A DNA stretch of 64,000 nucleotides from Lachnoanaerobaculum sp. OBRC5-5 (GCF_000296385.1 NZ_JH815185.1:227960-291959), one strand, 5' to 3'; counted from the stretch's first letter, positions 44,070-53,872 are shown. The notes: generated from the letters alone by a model not told the origin. Translations and numbers: made by a program.

Positions 44070-44423
44070 ATGAAAGATACCGTAAGTATTGCAAAAAGAA
44101 GATGGGAAAACAGAGCTCTGCTATTCGGAACAGTTTCGATAGTTTTGAATATGTGTGCTTTGCCGACATCAGGAGTTCCACTGGGTATTCCTATGGGAAT
44201 ATTTGCTGTTGCATTCGGAATTATTTCAGCCAAAGGTGGGATAAGGGGAAGAGCGGTTGCAGGTATTATTACAGGAATATTCGGTATATTGATAGGCTTA
44301 ATTATATACTTAATGATACTTTTTGTTATCACACAATTAAAAGATCCAAATATTATGAGTATGTTTAAGCCTGAGCAAATCAAAATATTACAGGATTATA
44401 TTCAAACTTATATAGCACAGTGA
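44070..44423 (+). CDS. DUF4190-like small membrane protein
   Basis: The 117-residue protein has two long hydrophobic segments (about 20-52 and 60-90) joined by a Gly-rich loop with AKGGIRGRAVAGIITGI, the pattern of DUF4190 proteins. The C-terminus is polar. It is probably co-expressed with the DUF2752 gene upstream. Function is unknown. Confidence 0.7.
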   Translation: MKDTVSIAKRRWENRALLFGTVSIVLNMCALPTSGVPLGIPMGIFAVAFGIISAKGGIRGRAVAGIITGIFGILIGLIIYLMILFVITQLKDPNIMSMFKPEQIKILQDYIQTYIAQ

Positions 44424-44447
44424 TTGTAGATAATGGAGGAGATGACT

Positions 44448-46601
44448 TTGACTGATATAGTAAAAATACTCGCAGAAGAACTTGGTATAAAGACCACACA
44501 GGTTGAGGCCACCATAAAGCTTATAGATGGAGGCAATACGATTCCTTTTATTTCAAGATATAGAAAAGAAGTGACAGGCTCTTTAAATGATGAAATACTC
44601 AGACAATTTGATGAGAGATTAAAGTACCTCAGAAATCTTGAGGAGAAGAAGGAGCAGGTATTATCGGCAATTGAGGAGCAGGGAAAGCTTACAGATGAAC
44701 TTAAAAAAGAAATAGAGTCTGCACTTACCTTAGTGGCGGTTGACGATCTTTACAGACCTTTCAGACCGAAGAGACGTACAAGAGCAATGATTGCTATTGA
44801 AAAGGGCCTTGAGAATTTTGCCACAGATATTTACGAGGAAAAGCTGAAGCAGCCTGCACTTGAGGAAGCAAAGAAATACCTTTCAGATAAAGAAGGCCTT
44901 GAGGTTGAAACACATGAAGATGCTATAGCAGGTGCTATGGATATTATTGCAGAGAAAATCTCTGATGATGCGGCTTTTAGAAATAAGATAAGAGATCTCT
45001 CATTTAAGCAGGGTATACTGACTTCTGTGGCAAAGGATGAAACTGTAGAATCTGTATATGAAAATTATTACAATTTTGCAGAGAGTGTTTCAAAAACAGC
45101 AGGATATAAGATACTTGCAATCAACAGAGGAGAGGAAGAAAAGATACTTACAGTAAAGCTTGACCCTCCGGTTGAGGAGATTATCAGATATCTGGAAAAA
45201 TGCATTATAAAAAAGCATAATGAACATACAGAGCAGATATTAAAAGATACTATTGATGATGCATATAAGAGACTTATTGCGCCTTCAATAGAAAGAGATA
45301 TCAGATCAAGTCTTACAGAAAAGGCAGAGGATGAGGCAATCAAGGTGTTCGGAAAGAATCTTACACAGCTTTTGATGCAGCCTCCTGTAGCAGGAAGAGT
45401 GGTACTTGGTTGGGATCCGGCTTTCAGAACGGGATGTAAGCTTGCAGTAGTTGATGAAACCGGAAAGGTGCTTGATACCAAGGTTATATATCCTACAGCA
45501 CCGCAAAATAAGGTGGCAGAGTCAAAGAAGATATTAAAAGAGCTGATAAAGAAATATAATATAAGTCTTATTTCACTTGGAAACGGTACAGCTTCCAGAG
45601 AATCCGAGGCTGTTATTGTGGAGCTTATAAAAGAGGTTGATACAAAGCTTGAGTATATTATTGTAAACGAGGCCGGAGCCAGTGTATATTCCGCAAGTAA
45701 GCTGGCGACAGAGGAGTTCCCAAACTTTGATGTAGGTCAAAGATCTGCAGCTTCTATTGCCAGAAGACTTGAAGATCCGCTGGCAGAGCTTGTAAAAATA
45801 GATCCTAAGTCCATTGGTGTCGGTCAGTATCAGCATGATATGAATCAGAAAAAACTCTCAGAAGCACTTTCAGGAGTTGTAGAGGACTGTGTAAATAAGG
45901 TAGGTGTGGATCTTAATACGGCTTCAGCACCTCTTTTAGAGTATATCTCAGGTATTTCAAAGGCTGTTGCCAAAAATATAGTTGTATACAGGGAGGAAAA
46001 CGGTAGCTTTAAGACCAGAAAAGAGCTTTTAAAGGTTTCCAAGCTTGGACCTAAGGCATTTGAGCAATGTGCAGGTTTCCTTCGAATAAATGACGGTAAA
46101 GAGCCGCTTGATATGACAAGTGTACATCCTGAAAGCTATGAAGCTACAAAGAAGCTTTTAGAGAGTATAGGCTACAGTTCAAAGGATATCACGGTTGCCG
46201 GACTTAACGGTATTTCAAAGAAAATTACTGATTTTAAAAAGGTATCCGATGAAATCGGCATAGGTGAGATAACTTTAAAGGACATAGTAAAAGAGCTTGA
46301 AAAACCGGGAAGAGACCCAAGAGATGAGATGCAAAAGCCTATACTACGCACTGATGTTATGGAGATGGAAGATTTAAAAGAGGGCATGATATTAAAGGGA
46401 ACAGTCAGAAATGTTATTGACTTCGGTGCCTTTGTGGATATCGGAGTACATCAGGACGGACTTGTACATATATCAAAGCTTAGCAAGAAGTTTATAAAGC
46501 ATCCTCTTGAAGCAGTGAGTGTGGGAGATATTGTTGAAGTAAGGGTAGACAGCGTAGATCTTAAAAAGAAGAGAATAGCACTGTCTATGGTATTGGATTG
46601 A
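44448..46601 (+). CDS. tex: Tex-family RNA-binding transcription accessory protein
   Basis: The protein (717 residues from the chosen start) follows the Tex order: N-terminal helical region with GNTIPFISRYRKEVTGSLND (about 27-46), a YqgF/RNase H-like domain (VVLGWDPAFRTGCKLAVVDE, about 320-340), helix-hairpin-helix repeats (GISKAVAKNIVVYREENG region, about 500-560) and a C-terminal S1 domain (ILKGTVRNVIDFGAFVDIG, about 645-717). Two ATGs at 44433 and 44442 lie before or on the GGAGGAG site, so the TTG at 44448, six bases after it, is the best start and gives the conserved N-terminus. Tex binds nucleic acid and is linked to ribosome or transcription quality. Confidence 0.93.
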   Translation: MTDIVKILAEELGIKTTQVEATIKLIDGGNTIPFISRYRKEVTGSLNDEILRQFDERLKYLRNLEEKKEQVLSAIEEQGKLTDELKKEIESALTLVAVDDLYRPFRPKRRTRAMIAIEKGLENFATDIYEEKLKQPALEEAKKYLSDKEGLEVETHEDAIAGAMDIIAEKISDDAAFRNKIRDLSFKQGILTSVAKDETVESVYENYYNFAESVSKTAGYKILAINRGEEEKILTVKLDPPVEEIIRYLEKCIIKKHNEHTEQILKDTIDDAYKRLIAPSIERDIRSSLTEKAEDEAIKVFGKNLTQLLMQPPVAGRVVLGWDPAFRTGCKLAVVDETGKVLDTKVIYPTAPQNKVAESKKILKELIKKYNISLISLGNGTASRESEAVIVELIKEVDTKLEYIIVNEAGASVYSASKLATEEFPNFDVGQRSAASIARRLEDPLAELVKIDPKSIGVGQYQHDMNQKKLSEALSGVVEDCVNKVGVDLNTASAPLLEYISGISKAVAKNIVVYREENGSFKTRKELLKVSKLGPKAFEQCAGFLRINDGKEPLDMTSVHPESYEATKKLLESIGYSSKDITVAGLNGISKKITDFKKVSDEIGIGEITLKDIVKELEKPGRDPRDEMQKPILRTDVMEMEDLKEGMILKGTVRNVIDFGAFVDIGVHQDGLVHISKLSKKFIKHPLEAVSVGDIVEVRVDSVDLKKKRIALSMVLD

Positions 46602-46602
46602 T

Positions 46603-47091
46603 ATGAATAAGATAAAAATAGATATGCAGCTTAATGCAAAGGATATATGGCTTTTTTCCATGTATCACAGCAACAGAGGTTTCCTACTGATATTTAATGT
46701 GCTTTTTACAGTAGTAATGTATTATTATATGATTACTTCTTGGAATAAAATTGATACTCCAAGAAAAATTATGTTTGTTTTATTGGCAAATATGTTTTTG
46801 ATAATACAGCCGGCAATGCTTTACTTAAAATCTGCTAAACAGGCAAGAAGCGAGGCTATAAGAGTAGGGCTTTCACTTGAGATGAATGATGAGGGAATTG
46901 TTGTTTCATCAAAGGGAGAGAGTATTGATTTTAAATGGGAGAGCGGATTTCGTTCAAGGATAGTGCCGGGGATTATAATAATATATGTGGATGCTGTCAG
47001 AGGCTATTTATTACCTGACAGATATACAAAGGAAAACAAAGAAAAAATAGTTGCTGTTTTAAAAGAAAAGACAAGGGTAAGTTTGTTATAG
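46603..47091 (+). CDS. YcxB-like membrane protein
   Basis: The 162-residue protein has two membrane helices (about 25-45 and 57-75) and a C-terminal soluble domain (about 85-160) with GLSLEMNDEGIVVSSKGES, then WESGFRSRIVPGIIIIYVDA and the ending YLLPDRYTKENKEKI, which matches the YcxB-like family by pattern. It starts 1 bp after tex and ends 2 bp before tsaE. No function is known; its place in the operon is the only hint. Confidence 0.7.
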   Translation: MNKIKIDMQLNAKDIWLFSMYHSNRGFLLIFNVLFTVVMYYYMITSWNKIDTPRKIMFVLLANMFLIIQPAMLYLKSAKQARSEAIRVGLSLEMNDEGIVVSSKGESIDFKWESGFRSRIVPGIIIIYVDAVRGYLLPDRYTKENKEKIVAVLKEKTRVSLL

Positions 47092-47093
47092 TT

Positions 47094-47555
47094 ATGAATA
47101 CAAGGGTATTTGAGAGTTTTTCCGATAAGGAAACATTTGATATTGCCTTTAGGATTGCAAATAATCTGAAGGCAAGAGCCGGTTCTGCGGTGGTATGCCT
47201 TGACGGGGATCTTGGAGTCGGTAAAACCGTTTTCGCAAAGGGATTCGGTGCAGGGCTTGGAATAAAAAGAGATATTGTAAGTCCTACCTTTAATATAGTG
47301 AAAAGCTATGAGGGTGATAAGAGACTGCATCATTTTGATGTATACAGGATTTCCGATATCTCCGAGCTTGATGAAATAGGATTTGATGAATTTATATATG
47401 ATGATGCTACAGTTCTTATAGAGTGGTCAAAGCTTATAAAAGAAGCATTGCCGGCAAATATTATAAGGGTTGTTATATCAAAGGATCTTGAAAAGGGATT
47501 TGATTACAGAAAAATAGCAGTGGAAGGCATAGATGATGAAGATTTTGGGAATTGA
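47094..47555 (+). CDS. tsaE: tRNA t6A biosynthesis ATPase TsaE
   Basis: TsaE is the ATPase partner of TsaB/TsaD in making N6-threonylcarbamoyladenosine at position 37 of ANN-decoding tRNAs. The 153-residue protein shows the Walker A motif LDGDLGVGKTVFAKG (about 38-52), SPTFNIVKSY, and HHFDVYRI with the family Asp. Its 3' end overlaps tsaB by 23 bp. Confidence 0.95.
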   Translation: MNTRVFESFSDKETFDIAFRIANNLKARAGSAVVCLDGDLGVGKTVFAKGFGAGLGIKRDIVSPTFNIVKSYEGDKRLHHFDVYRISDISELDEIGFDEFIYDDATVLIEWSKLIKEALPANIIRVVISKDLEKGFDYRKIAVEGIDDEDFGN

Positions 47556-48243
47556 AAGTGCTGCATTAGTGGCTTCAGTTGCAATAATAGATGAAAATGT
47601 GACAATAGCGGAATATACTACAAACTTTAAAAAGACTCATTCAGAGACATTATTGCCTATGTTGGATGAAATAGTAAAAATGACCGGTGTTGATCTAAAA
47701 GAGCTTTCAGCTATTGCAATTTCAGGAGGTCCGGGATCGTTTACCGGACTTAGAATAGGTGCTGCGAGTGCTAAGGGACTTGGGCTGGCACTTGATTTGC
47801 CACTTATTCATGTGCCTACACTTGATGCTATGGCATTAAATATATACTCAAGTAATGCTCTGATTGTACCTATAATGGATGCCAGAAGAAATCAGGTATA
47901 TACAGGTATATATAAAAATGCAGCTAAATTGGAAGTTATAAGAGAATCAATGGCTATTTCCATAGATGAATTACTTGATATACTAAGAGAAACAGATAGA
48001 GAAGAAAAAATAGAAAGAATAGTTTTCCTGGGTGACGGAGTTCCGGTTTTCAGGGAGTATATTGATGAGAACTTTGAAATTGCACATGATTTTGCACCGG
48101 CAAATTTGAACAGACAGAGGGCATCAAATATTGCAATGCTTGGTATGGAGATGTTTAAAGAAGGAAAAACTATGGTTTCCGATGATATGAGACCGGAATA
48201 TCTTAGAAAAAGTCAGGCTGAAAGGGAGAGAAATGTGGATTAG
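47533..48243 (+). CDS. tsaB: tRNA t6A biosynthesis protein TsaB
   Basis: TsaB is an inactive ASKHA-fold paralogue of TsaD that scaffolds the t6A complex. The 236-residue product has the typical blocks ILGIESAALVASVAI, HSETLLPMLDEI, SGGPGSFTGLRIGAASAKGL and PIMDARRNQVYTGIY. Two adjacent ATGs (47533 and 47536) are possible starts after AAGG. It overlaps tsaE and rimI at its two ends. Confidence 0.95.
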   Translation: MMKILGIESAALVASVAIIDENVTIAEYTTNFKKTHSETLLPMLDEIVKMTGVDLKELSAIAISGGPGSFTGLRIGAASAKGLGLALDLPLIHVPTLDAMALNIYSSNALIVPIMDARRNQVYTGIYKNAAKLEVIRESMAISIDELLDILRETDREEKIERIVFLGDGVPVFREYIDENFEIAHDFAPANLNRQRASNIAMLGMEMFKEGKTMVSDDMRPEYLRKSQAERERNVD

Positions 48244-48673
48244 ACCCATGCTTCTTTCTGATGTGGAAGTAATAAGAAGCTTAGAAAGTGATATTTTCAG
48301 TGATGCCTGGAGCGAAAATAATATAAAAGACTCTATAGAATCTAAATTCGATTATTGCATCGTTATTGAAGAAGACTATAGAGTCTTGGCATATATTATT
48401 TTCAGAGTAAATGAAGATGAAGCGGAGCTGTTTAGAATAGCTACCGATAAACAGTACAGAGGAGTGGGCTGTGGACATAAGTTAATGAACTTTATGATTT
48501 CAAATCTTAGAGATATGAAAGTAAAAAAAGTTTTTCTTGAGGTCAGATGCCAAAATAAAGACGCCATAAGTCTGTATGAGCATTATGGCTTTAAAAAGAT
48601 AGGTATCAGAAAAGAATATTACTCAAATCCTACAGATGATGCTCTGTTAATGGAAGGATATATAAAATGTTAG
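48233..48673 (+). CDS. rimI: Ribosomal protein alanine N-acetyltransferase RimI
   Basis: The 146-residue GNAT protein has the acetyl-CoA-binding motif RIATDKQYRGVGCGHKLM (about 67-84) and the family motif EVRCQNKDAISLYEHYGFKKIGIRKEYY, here cited in parts as EVRCQNKDAISLYEHYGF and YYSNPTDDALLM. RimI acetylates the N-terminus of ribosomal protein S18 and is regularly found between tsaB and tsaD. It overlaps tsaB by 11 bp and rnz by 7 bp. Confidence 0.92.
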   Translation: MWIRPMLLSDVEVIRSLESDIFSDAWSENNIKDSIESKFDYCIVIEEDYRVLAYIIFRVNEDEAELFRIATDKQYRGVGCGHKLMNFMISNLRDMKVKKVFLEVRCQNKDAISLYEHYGFKKIGIRKEYYSNPTDDALLMEGYIKC

Positions 48674-49578
48674 ATATTTGTTTATTAGGTACCGGGGGTA
48701 TGATGCCGCTACCTTACAGATGGCTGACTTCAATGATGGCCAGATGTGAGGGAGTAAATCTTTTGATAGATTGCGGCGAGGGTACTCAGGTTGCCATAAA
48801 AGAGAAGGGATGGAGTCCGAAACCTATAGATGTGATTTGTTTTACACATTTTCATGCGGATCATATAAGCGGTTTACCGGGACTTTTGCTTACAATAGGA
48901 AATTGTGAAAAGACCACCCCACTCCTTATCATAGGTCCTAAGGGACTTGAAAGAGTTGTAAATGCTATGAGAGTTATAGCACCGGAGCTTCCTTTTGAGA
49001 TTCAGTTCCATGAACTTAGAGAAAATGAGGAAGTGATAGATTTTGCACCTTATAAGATAGAAGCGTATAAGGTAAGTCATAGAGTAACATGTTACGGCTA
49101 CAGAATTTCTATTGAAAGAAAGGGCAAGTTTGATGCTGCCAGAGCAAAGGAGCTTGATATACCGTTAAAATACTGGAATAAATTGCAGCATGGTGAAACT
49201 ATCACTGACGGAGATAGCACATATACTCCCGATATGGTAATGGGAGAGGCAAGAAGAGGTATTAAGGTGAATTATTGTACAGATACAAGACCTGTTCCGA
49301 TTATTGCAGATTATGCCACAGATTGTGATCTCTTTATATGTGAGGGTATGTATGGTGAAGATGAAAAGGAAGAAAATGCCAAAGAACATAAGCATATGAC
49401 TATGATGGAGGCGGCAAATCTCGGAAAAGTTGCTAATCCTAAGAGAATGTGGCTGACACATTATTCACCGTCAATGAATAAACCGGATGAGTATATCGAT
49501 AAGCTGAAAAAAATCTGTCCGGTTATAGAAACCGCAAGAGATGGATGGAGTGTAGAGCTTGGTTATGAAGAAGAGTAA
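48667..49578 (+). CDS. rnz: Ribonuclease Z (tRNA 3' endonuclease)
   Basis: RNase Z trims the 3' trailer of tRNA precursors. The 303-residue metallo-beta-lactamase-fold protein shows [13 protein letters not shown] at the N-terminus, the zinc motif [13 protein letters not shown] (about 60-72), the middle [10 protein letters not shown], and late ligands in NYCTDTRP and WLTHYSPS. Its place between rimI and tsaD ties it to the tRNA-modification operon, where all products act on tRNA. Confidence 0.9.
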   Translation: MLDICLLGTGGMMPLPYRWLTSMMARCEGVNLLIDCGEGTQVAIKEKGWSPKPIDVICFTHFHADHISGLPGLLLTIGNCEKTTPLLIIGPKGLERVVNAMRVIAPELPFEIQFHELRENEEVIDFAPYKIEAYKVSHRVTCYGYRISIERKGKFDAARAKELDIPLKYWNKLQHGETITDGDSTYTPDMVMGEARRGIKVNYCTDTRPVPIIADYATDCDLFICEGMYGEDEKEENAKEHKHMTMMEAANLGKVANPKRMWLTHYSPSMNKPDEYIDKLKKICPVIETARDGWSVELGYEEE

Positions 49579-50581
49579 TGTAAAAATACTTGCAATAGAA
49601 AGTTCATGTGATGAGACTGCGGCAGCAGTTGTGGAAGACGGAAGAAAGGTGCTTTCAAATGTTATCTCATCACAGATAGACTTGCATACAATATACGGAG
49701 GTGTAGTTCCTGAGATTGCCTCCAGAAAGCATATAGAAAATATAAATTTTGTAATAAAAGATGCACTGAAAGAGGCAAATGTCACCTTTGATGATATAGA
49801 CGCAATAGCGGTTACATACGGACCGGGACTTGTAGGAGCATTGCTTGTAGGAGTAGGCGAAGCAAAGGCACTTGCCTACGGCCTTAACAAGCCTCTTATA
49901 GGTGTACATCATATAAAGGGGCATGTGCTTGCAAATCTTATAGAGCATGAGGAGCTTAAACCTCCTTTTGTATGTCTTATCGTTTCAGGCGGTCATACTG
50001 AAATAGCGATTGTAAAAGATTACAATGATTTTGAGATAGTTGCGACCACCAGAGATGATGCGGCAGGTGAGGCATTTGACAAGGTGGCAAGAAGCGTGGG
50101 ACTTGGATATCCGGGAGGTCCAAAGATTGATAAGGCGGCAAAACTCGGAAATCCTCATGCGATAGAGTTTCCAAAGGCAAGAGTAAATGATTCCAAATAT
50201 GATTTCAGCTTTTCAGGTGTAAAGTCTGCCGTTTTAAATTATCAAAACAAGGCAAATATGACCGGTGAAAAGATAAATGTAAATGACCTTGTAGCTTCAT
50301 TTCAAAGAGCTGTTGTAGAGGTTTTGGTGGAGCATACCGTTGAAGTTGCAAAGGATTACAATATAAAGAATGTAGCTATGGCAGGCGGTGTGGCTTCAAA
50401 TACCGCACTTAGAAGCTTGATGGAAGAAAAATGCAGTGAAGAAGGATTGAAGCTTCACTTCCCTTCACCGATATTTTGTACAGATAATGCAGCAATGATA
50501 GGTGTAGCCGCATACTTTGAGTATTTAAATGAAAACTTTAAAGATTTGACTCTTAATGCAGTGCCGAATCTGGAACTGTGA
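49565..50581 (+). CDS. tsaD: tRNA t6A threonylcarbamoyltransferase TsaD
   Basis: TsaD transfers the threonylcarbamoyl group to A37 of tRNA. The 338-residue ASKHA-fold protein contains the metal-binding [14 protein letters not shown] (about 112-125), the N-terminal [27 protein letters not shown] and the C-terminal [13 protein letters not shown] and CTDNAAMIG motifs. The ATG at 49565 overlaps the end of rnz by 14 bp; only a distant GGAG is visible, so translation probably depends on coupling. Confidence 0.96.
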   Translation: MKKSNVKILAIESSCDETAAAVVEDGRKVLSNVISSQIDLHTIYGGVVPEIASRKHIENINFVIKDALKEANVTFDDIDAIAVTYGPGLVGALLVGVGEAKALAYGLNKPLIGVHHIKGHVLANLIEHEELKPPFVCLIVSGGHTEIAIVKDYNDFEIVATTRDDAAGEAFDKVARSVGLGYPGGPKIDKAAKLGNPHAIEFPKARVNDSKYDFSFSGVKSAVLNYQNKANMTGEKINVNDLVASFQRAVVEVLVEHTVEVAKDYNIKNVAMAGGVASNTALRSLMEEKCSEEGLKLHFPSPIFCTDNAAMIGVAAYFEYLNENFKDLTLNAVPNLEL

Positions 50582-50616
50582 TTTTAAAAAGTATTTATTG
50601 ATATTGGAATATGATT

Positions 50617-51309
50617 ATGAGAAGTACGGCGATAATACTTGCCGCAGGCAGCGGCAAGAGATTTAGTTCCAAGAAAAAGAAACAGTTTGTAGAGCTTTTT
50701 GATAAGCCTTTATTATACTATTCTTTAAAAGCCTTCAGTGAAAGTAATACGGATAATATAATTGTAGTCACTTCAAAAGATGATATTGATTTTGTAGGAG
50801 AAGATGTCATAAAAAGATATGGATTTTCTAAAGTAACAAGTATTGTAGCCGGCGGTGATGAAAGATATGATTCCGTATACAACGGTTTAAAAGAAGCCAT
50901 AGGCGATATCTGTCTGATACATGACTCTGCCAGAGCAATGATAAGTGTGGAGCTTATAAACAGATGTATAGAAGAGACTGTTAAATATAGGGCGGTTGTC
51001 CCTGCAGTAACTCCGAAAGATACTATAAGAGTGCGAGAGGGAGAATTTGGCGGTGAGACAATTGACAGAAATACACTTTGCATTATCCAGACCCCACAGT
51101 GTTTTGATATAGTTTTAATAAAGTCTGCATTTGAAAGGCTGTATAAAACCAACTATAAGACTCTCGGCATCACAGATGATGCGATGGTGGTTGAGAAATT
51201 TACCGATACCAAGGTAAGACTGATAGAGGGTGATTATAAAAATATAAAGGTAACCACACCTGAGGATATAGTGATAGCTAAGGCGTTTTTGGACGCAGGG
51301 AATTGCTGA
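50617..51309 (+). CDS. ispD: 2-C-methyl-D-erythritol 4-phosphate cytidylyltransferase
   Basis: IspD makes CDP-methylerythritol in the MEP isoprenoid pathway. The 230-residue protein has the CTP-binding loop AIILAAGSGKRFSSKKKKQF (residues 5-24; Gly-rich loop and Lys), VAGGDERYDSVYNGL, HDSARAMIS, and TDDAMVVEKF near the C-terminus. The second of two nearby ATGs (50617) has better spacing from GGAA. HDSARAMI has Met-Ile where many homologues read PL or PF; the catalytic Asp and Arg remain. It is the last gene before a strong terminator. Confidence 0.93.
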   Translation: MRSTAIILAAGSGKRFSSKKKKQFVELFDKPLLYYSLKAFSESNTDNIIVVTSKDDIDFVGEDVIKRYGFSKVTSIVAGGDERYDSVYNGLKEAIGDICLIHDSARAMISVELINRCIEETVKYRAVVPAVTPKDTIRVREGEFGGETIDRNTLCIIQTPQCFDIVLIKSAFERLYKTNYKTLGITDDAMVVEKFTDTKVRLIEGDYKNIKVTTPEDIVIAKAFLDAGNC

Positions 51310-51312
51310 TGG

Positions 51313-51348
51313 AAAAGCCGATGCAGCCTGTGGTTGCATCGGCTTTTT
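51313..51348 (+). terminator. Intrinsic terminator after ispD
   Basis: A 13-bp stem (AAAAGCCGATGCA paired with TGCATCGGCTTTT) starts three bases after the ispD stop and ends in TTTTT. It closes the long tex-tsa-ispD gene run. Confidence 0.92.
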
Positions 51349-51408
51349 GGGTATTATATCAAGTGTCGGGGGATTTTTTTAACTTCACAGCCGAAATTTG
51401 AGGGAAAT

Positions 51409-51831
51409 ATGAAAGTTAATATGAATATTATTGTCGGCGGAACGGATGATATATTGGATAATATACTATCTGCCGCAAGAATGGTAAGAAAAGAAATGAA
51501 AAAAACTTTTGATAGCGTTGAGATAGAGGCATTGCAGAAGATGGATATTTGCGTTTGTCTTAGCGGAAATATATCAAAGTATTATCTTGAATCAGGAATT
51601 TATCAGGCAAGATATTATTCTAAGGCGGAGAAGTTTATGGTATATGTTCATTTTAGCCCTGATGAGTGGAACTCAAAAAAGATAGAAAGTGTAAGTAAGT
51701 TTCTTAAAATGTATAAGGACTATCTTTTAGAGCTTTCGGATATCATTAAGACGAAAACGATGAAGTATAAGTCGAATTTTGATAGCAGGTGTTATGAAGA
51801 TGGGATTAAAAGGGTGTTTGGGAATTTGTAG
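51409..51831 (+). CDS. Hypothetical protein
   Basis: The 140-residue product is not recognised. It begins KVNMNIIVGGTDDILDNI, is rich in Lys, Asp and Tyr, has no signal peptide or membrane helix, and contains one Cys-x-Cys (ICVCLSG). The ATG at 51409 follows GAGGGA; the frame is open further upstream through the ispD terminator, which makes an earlier start unlikely. It marks the start of the accessory-looking part of the window. Confidence 0.6.
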   Translation: MKVNMNIIVGGTDDILDNILSAARMVRKEMKKTFDSVEIEALQKMDICVCLSGNISKYYLESGIYQARYYSKAEKFMVYVHFSPDEWNSKKIESVSKFLKMYKDYLLELSDIIKTKTMKYKSNFDSRCYEDGIKRVFGNL

Positions 51832-51864
51832 ATGATGTTAGGTTTGAATTTGGTGAAGGAAGAT

Positions 51865-52191
51865 ATGATTGGCAAAATTGTAAAAGTTAAAGTTGATCGT
51901 AAGCTTGGGAGTGCTCATCCTGATTATCCTGAACATATTTATCAAATCAATTATGGTTATATTGAAGGAATAATCGCTCCTGATGGGGAAGAACAAGACG
52001 TATATATACTTGGGGTTGATAAAGCAGTAGATGAATATGAAGGAGAATTAATTGCTGTTATCAAAAGGGACGATGATGTAGAAGAAAAATGGGTTATTGC
52101 TCCAATAGGAATAAAGTTTACAGTAGAAGAAATTGAAGAAGCTGTTAGATTTCAAGAGAAATATTTCAAGTCTCATATTGAAATGTTATGA
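51865..52191 (+). CDS. Inorganic-pyrophosphatase-like small protein
   Basis: The 108-residue protein resembles a short family in Firmicutes usually annotated as inorganic pyrophosphatase, with the conserved NYGYIEGIIAPDGEEQDVYILGVD region (cited as YGYIEGIIAPDGEEQDVY) and EEKWVIAP. True PPase metal residues are partly present (the D-x-x-D-like acidic set of GEEQDVYILGVD), so activity is uncertain. The ATG at 51865 follows AAGGA with 4-bp spacing and gives the usual N-terminus MIGKIVKVKVDR; two ATGs further upstream lack good sites. Confidence 0.7.
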   Translation: MIGKIVKVKVDRKLGSAHPDYPEHIYQINYGYIEGIIAPDGEEQDVYILGVDKAVDEYEGELIAVIKRDDDVEEKWVIAPIGIKFTVEEIEEAVRFQEKYFKSHIEML

Positions 52192-52328
52192 TCAAATCTG
52201 AATTTGTTGAACGTGGCATACTATAAGTTTCCATGAGATAAAACCTATAAAACTTGTACGGATGTTGTAGGGTAGGAAAAGAAATCTTCCTCTATACTAA
52301 AATAAACCGAAAAAAAGGGGGATTTGAA

Positions 52329-53171
52329 ATGAATATTATCAAGTCGTTTAACAATACGATTGATTATCTTGAAACAGTTCTCGATGATGAAATTGACGAA
52401 AAGAAAGTAACCCGGTTATCAGGATACTCTTATTCAATGTTCAGTCGCTTGTTTTCTATTCTGACCGAAACAACGCTCTCAGAATATTTAAGAAGCAGAA
52501 GATTGACGGAAGCAGCCGTTATATTAAGAAATACGGATGAAAAAATTATTGATGTTGCTTTCAAATTTGGATATGAGTCATCAGATTCATTTGGAACAGC
52601 ATTTAAGAATTTTCATGGATTTACTCCCTCTGAGGTAAGAAATGGGAAACCGTTCAAATTAGTATCACGAGTGCAATTAGCACTAAGTGTAAGAGGAGGA
52701 AGAAGCATGAACATTACAATTCAAAAGAAACAAGCATTTACAGTTGCAGGTGTAAATGAACAAAGCATCAATTCATCATTATGTCCGAGTGTATGGAATA
52801 AGCTATATAAAAAATATAGCTATGATGAACTTGCAAGTTTGGGAAGCGGTCAAAGTATGGGCGTTTGTCATGATGTAGAAAATCCAAGCAAAATAAACTA
52901 CATGGCAGGCTATATTGTTAATGATGTAGACAAAGCCATAAGCATGGGTTTAGATGTTTTGGAAGTGGAAGAAGCAGAGTATGCTGTTGTAGAGTTAATA
53001 GGAAGTGTTCCGGATTGTATTCATAACGGATGGAAATATGCGATGGAAGTATTTTTCCCTGAGCATGGCTATGTACATTCAGGTAAACCTGACTTTGAAT
53101 ATTATTACGAAGGTGATATGGATAGTAAAGACTATAAAATGGAACTTTGGATTCCTATAACTAAAGCCTAA
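52329..53171 (+). CDS. AraC-family regulator with GyrI-like effector-binding domain
   Basis: The 280-residue protein has an N-terminal AraC double helix-turn-helix (about 1-110; the second HTH reads IIDVAFKFGYESSDSFGTAFKNFHGFTPSEVR, cited as DVAFKFGYESSDSFGTAF and FHGFTPSEVR). A GyrI-like small-molecule-binding domain follows (about 125-280, ending DFEYYYEGDMDSKDYKMELWIPI, cited as FEYYYEGDMDSKDYKMEL). This layout is typical of Rob/MarA-like regulators that answer to toxic compounds. AAGGGGG precedes the ATG. Its targets are unknown; drug-related genes (VOC protein, ABC-F) lie downstream but not adjacent. Confidence 0.88.
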   Translation: MNIIKSFNNTIDYLETVLDDEIDEKKVTRLSGYSYSMFSRLFSILTETTLSEYLRSRRLTEAAVILRNTDEKIIDVAFKFGYESSDSFGTAFKNFHGFTPSEVRNGKPFKLVSRVQLALSVRGGRSMNITIQKKQAFTVAGVNEQSINSSLCPSVWNKLYKKYSYDELASLGSGQSMGVCHDVENPSKINYMAGYIVNDVDKAISMGLDVLEVEEAEYAVVELIGSVPDCIHNGWKYAMEVFFPEHGYVHSGKPDFEYYYEGDMDSKDYKMELWIPITKA

Positions 53172-53209
53172 AAAACGGTATGTCTAAATAATCGAATAGC
53201 GTAAAAGCT

Positions 53210-53256
53210 AAGCACATAACTTTAAGATTATAAAATCTTTCAGATATGTGCTTTTT
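53210..53256 (+). terminator. Intrinsic terminator after the AraC-family gene
   Basis: AAGCACATA pairs with TATGTGCTT, with an inner stem AAGATT/AATCTT, followed by a T-run. The remaining 190 bases to the next gene hold a possible gene remnant (53260-53360). Confidence 0.8.
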
Positions 53257-53444
53257 CTGTATTCAGTAATTTTGTTGGAAAAGTTGTAGTAAAGCTTGAA
53301 GAATCTGCGAGTATCATAGTAGTGGAGCAGATACAGAAAAGTTTTTCTACAGGCCGGGACTAAAATATGGACTGAATATGAAAAGTACAGTAAAATCTAT
53401 ATTAGAAATATTATCGGGAAATATTCCGGGAGAGGAACTAAAGG

Positions 53445-53825
53445 ATGAAGATAGATATAGTTAAAACGAGAGAGTACTACAATTCATTATCCTCAGGATT
53501 GCTATGTGACTGTGATTACTGTAAGCTTTACTATGCTAAGTCAAGAAAAGAATTTTCGGAATTGGCATTATGGCTGGATAAATATGGTGTCGATATCGAA
53601 AAACCCCTTGAGGTTATTAGCCTTGAACCGGATGAAAGTGGGATGCTTGATTATATCGGAGTACAGTATATTGTTTTTGGTACTTTTTCAAATGATAATT
53701 CATATTATGTTGGAGATTTTAACATAAAGATTGCAGATTCACATCCAAATACCGGAATTAGTGATGAACATTTTGTTCTGGAAGTAATCCCTATGAATTC
53801 TATGAAATTATCTATTAAGGGATAA
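53445..53825 (+). CDS. Hypothetical protein with CxCxxC motif
   Basis: The 126-residue protein starts KIDIVKTREYYNSLSSGLLCDCDYCKLYY, cited as the motif LCDCDYCKLYY (residues about 19-30). A region ending EPDESGMLDYIGVQYIVFGTF follows, cited as VQYIVFGTF. I recall similar small proteins as common but unnamed in Firmicutes. The cysteines could hold a metal. AAAGGATGAAG precedes or includes the start. No function can be assigned. Confidence 0.65.
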   Translation: MKIDIVKTREYYNSLSSGLLCDCDYCKLYYAKSRKEFSELALWLDKYGVDIEKPLEVISLEPDESGMLDYIGVQYIVFGTFSNDNSYYVGDFNIKIADSHPNTGISDEHFVLEVIPMNSMKLSIKG

Positions 53826-53872
53826 TTCGGGTTTGTAGAAATAAAGTATGTGAATTTACGGAGGTAAAGAAA

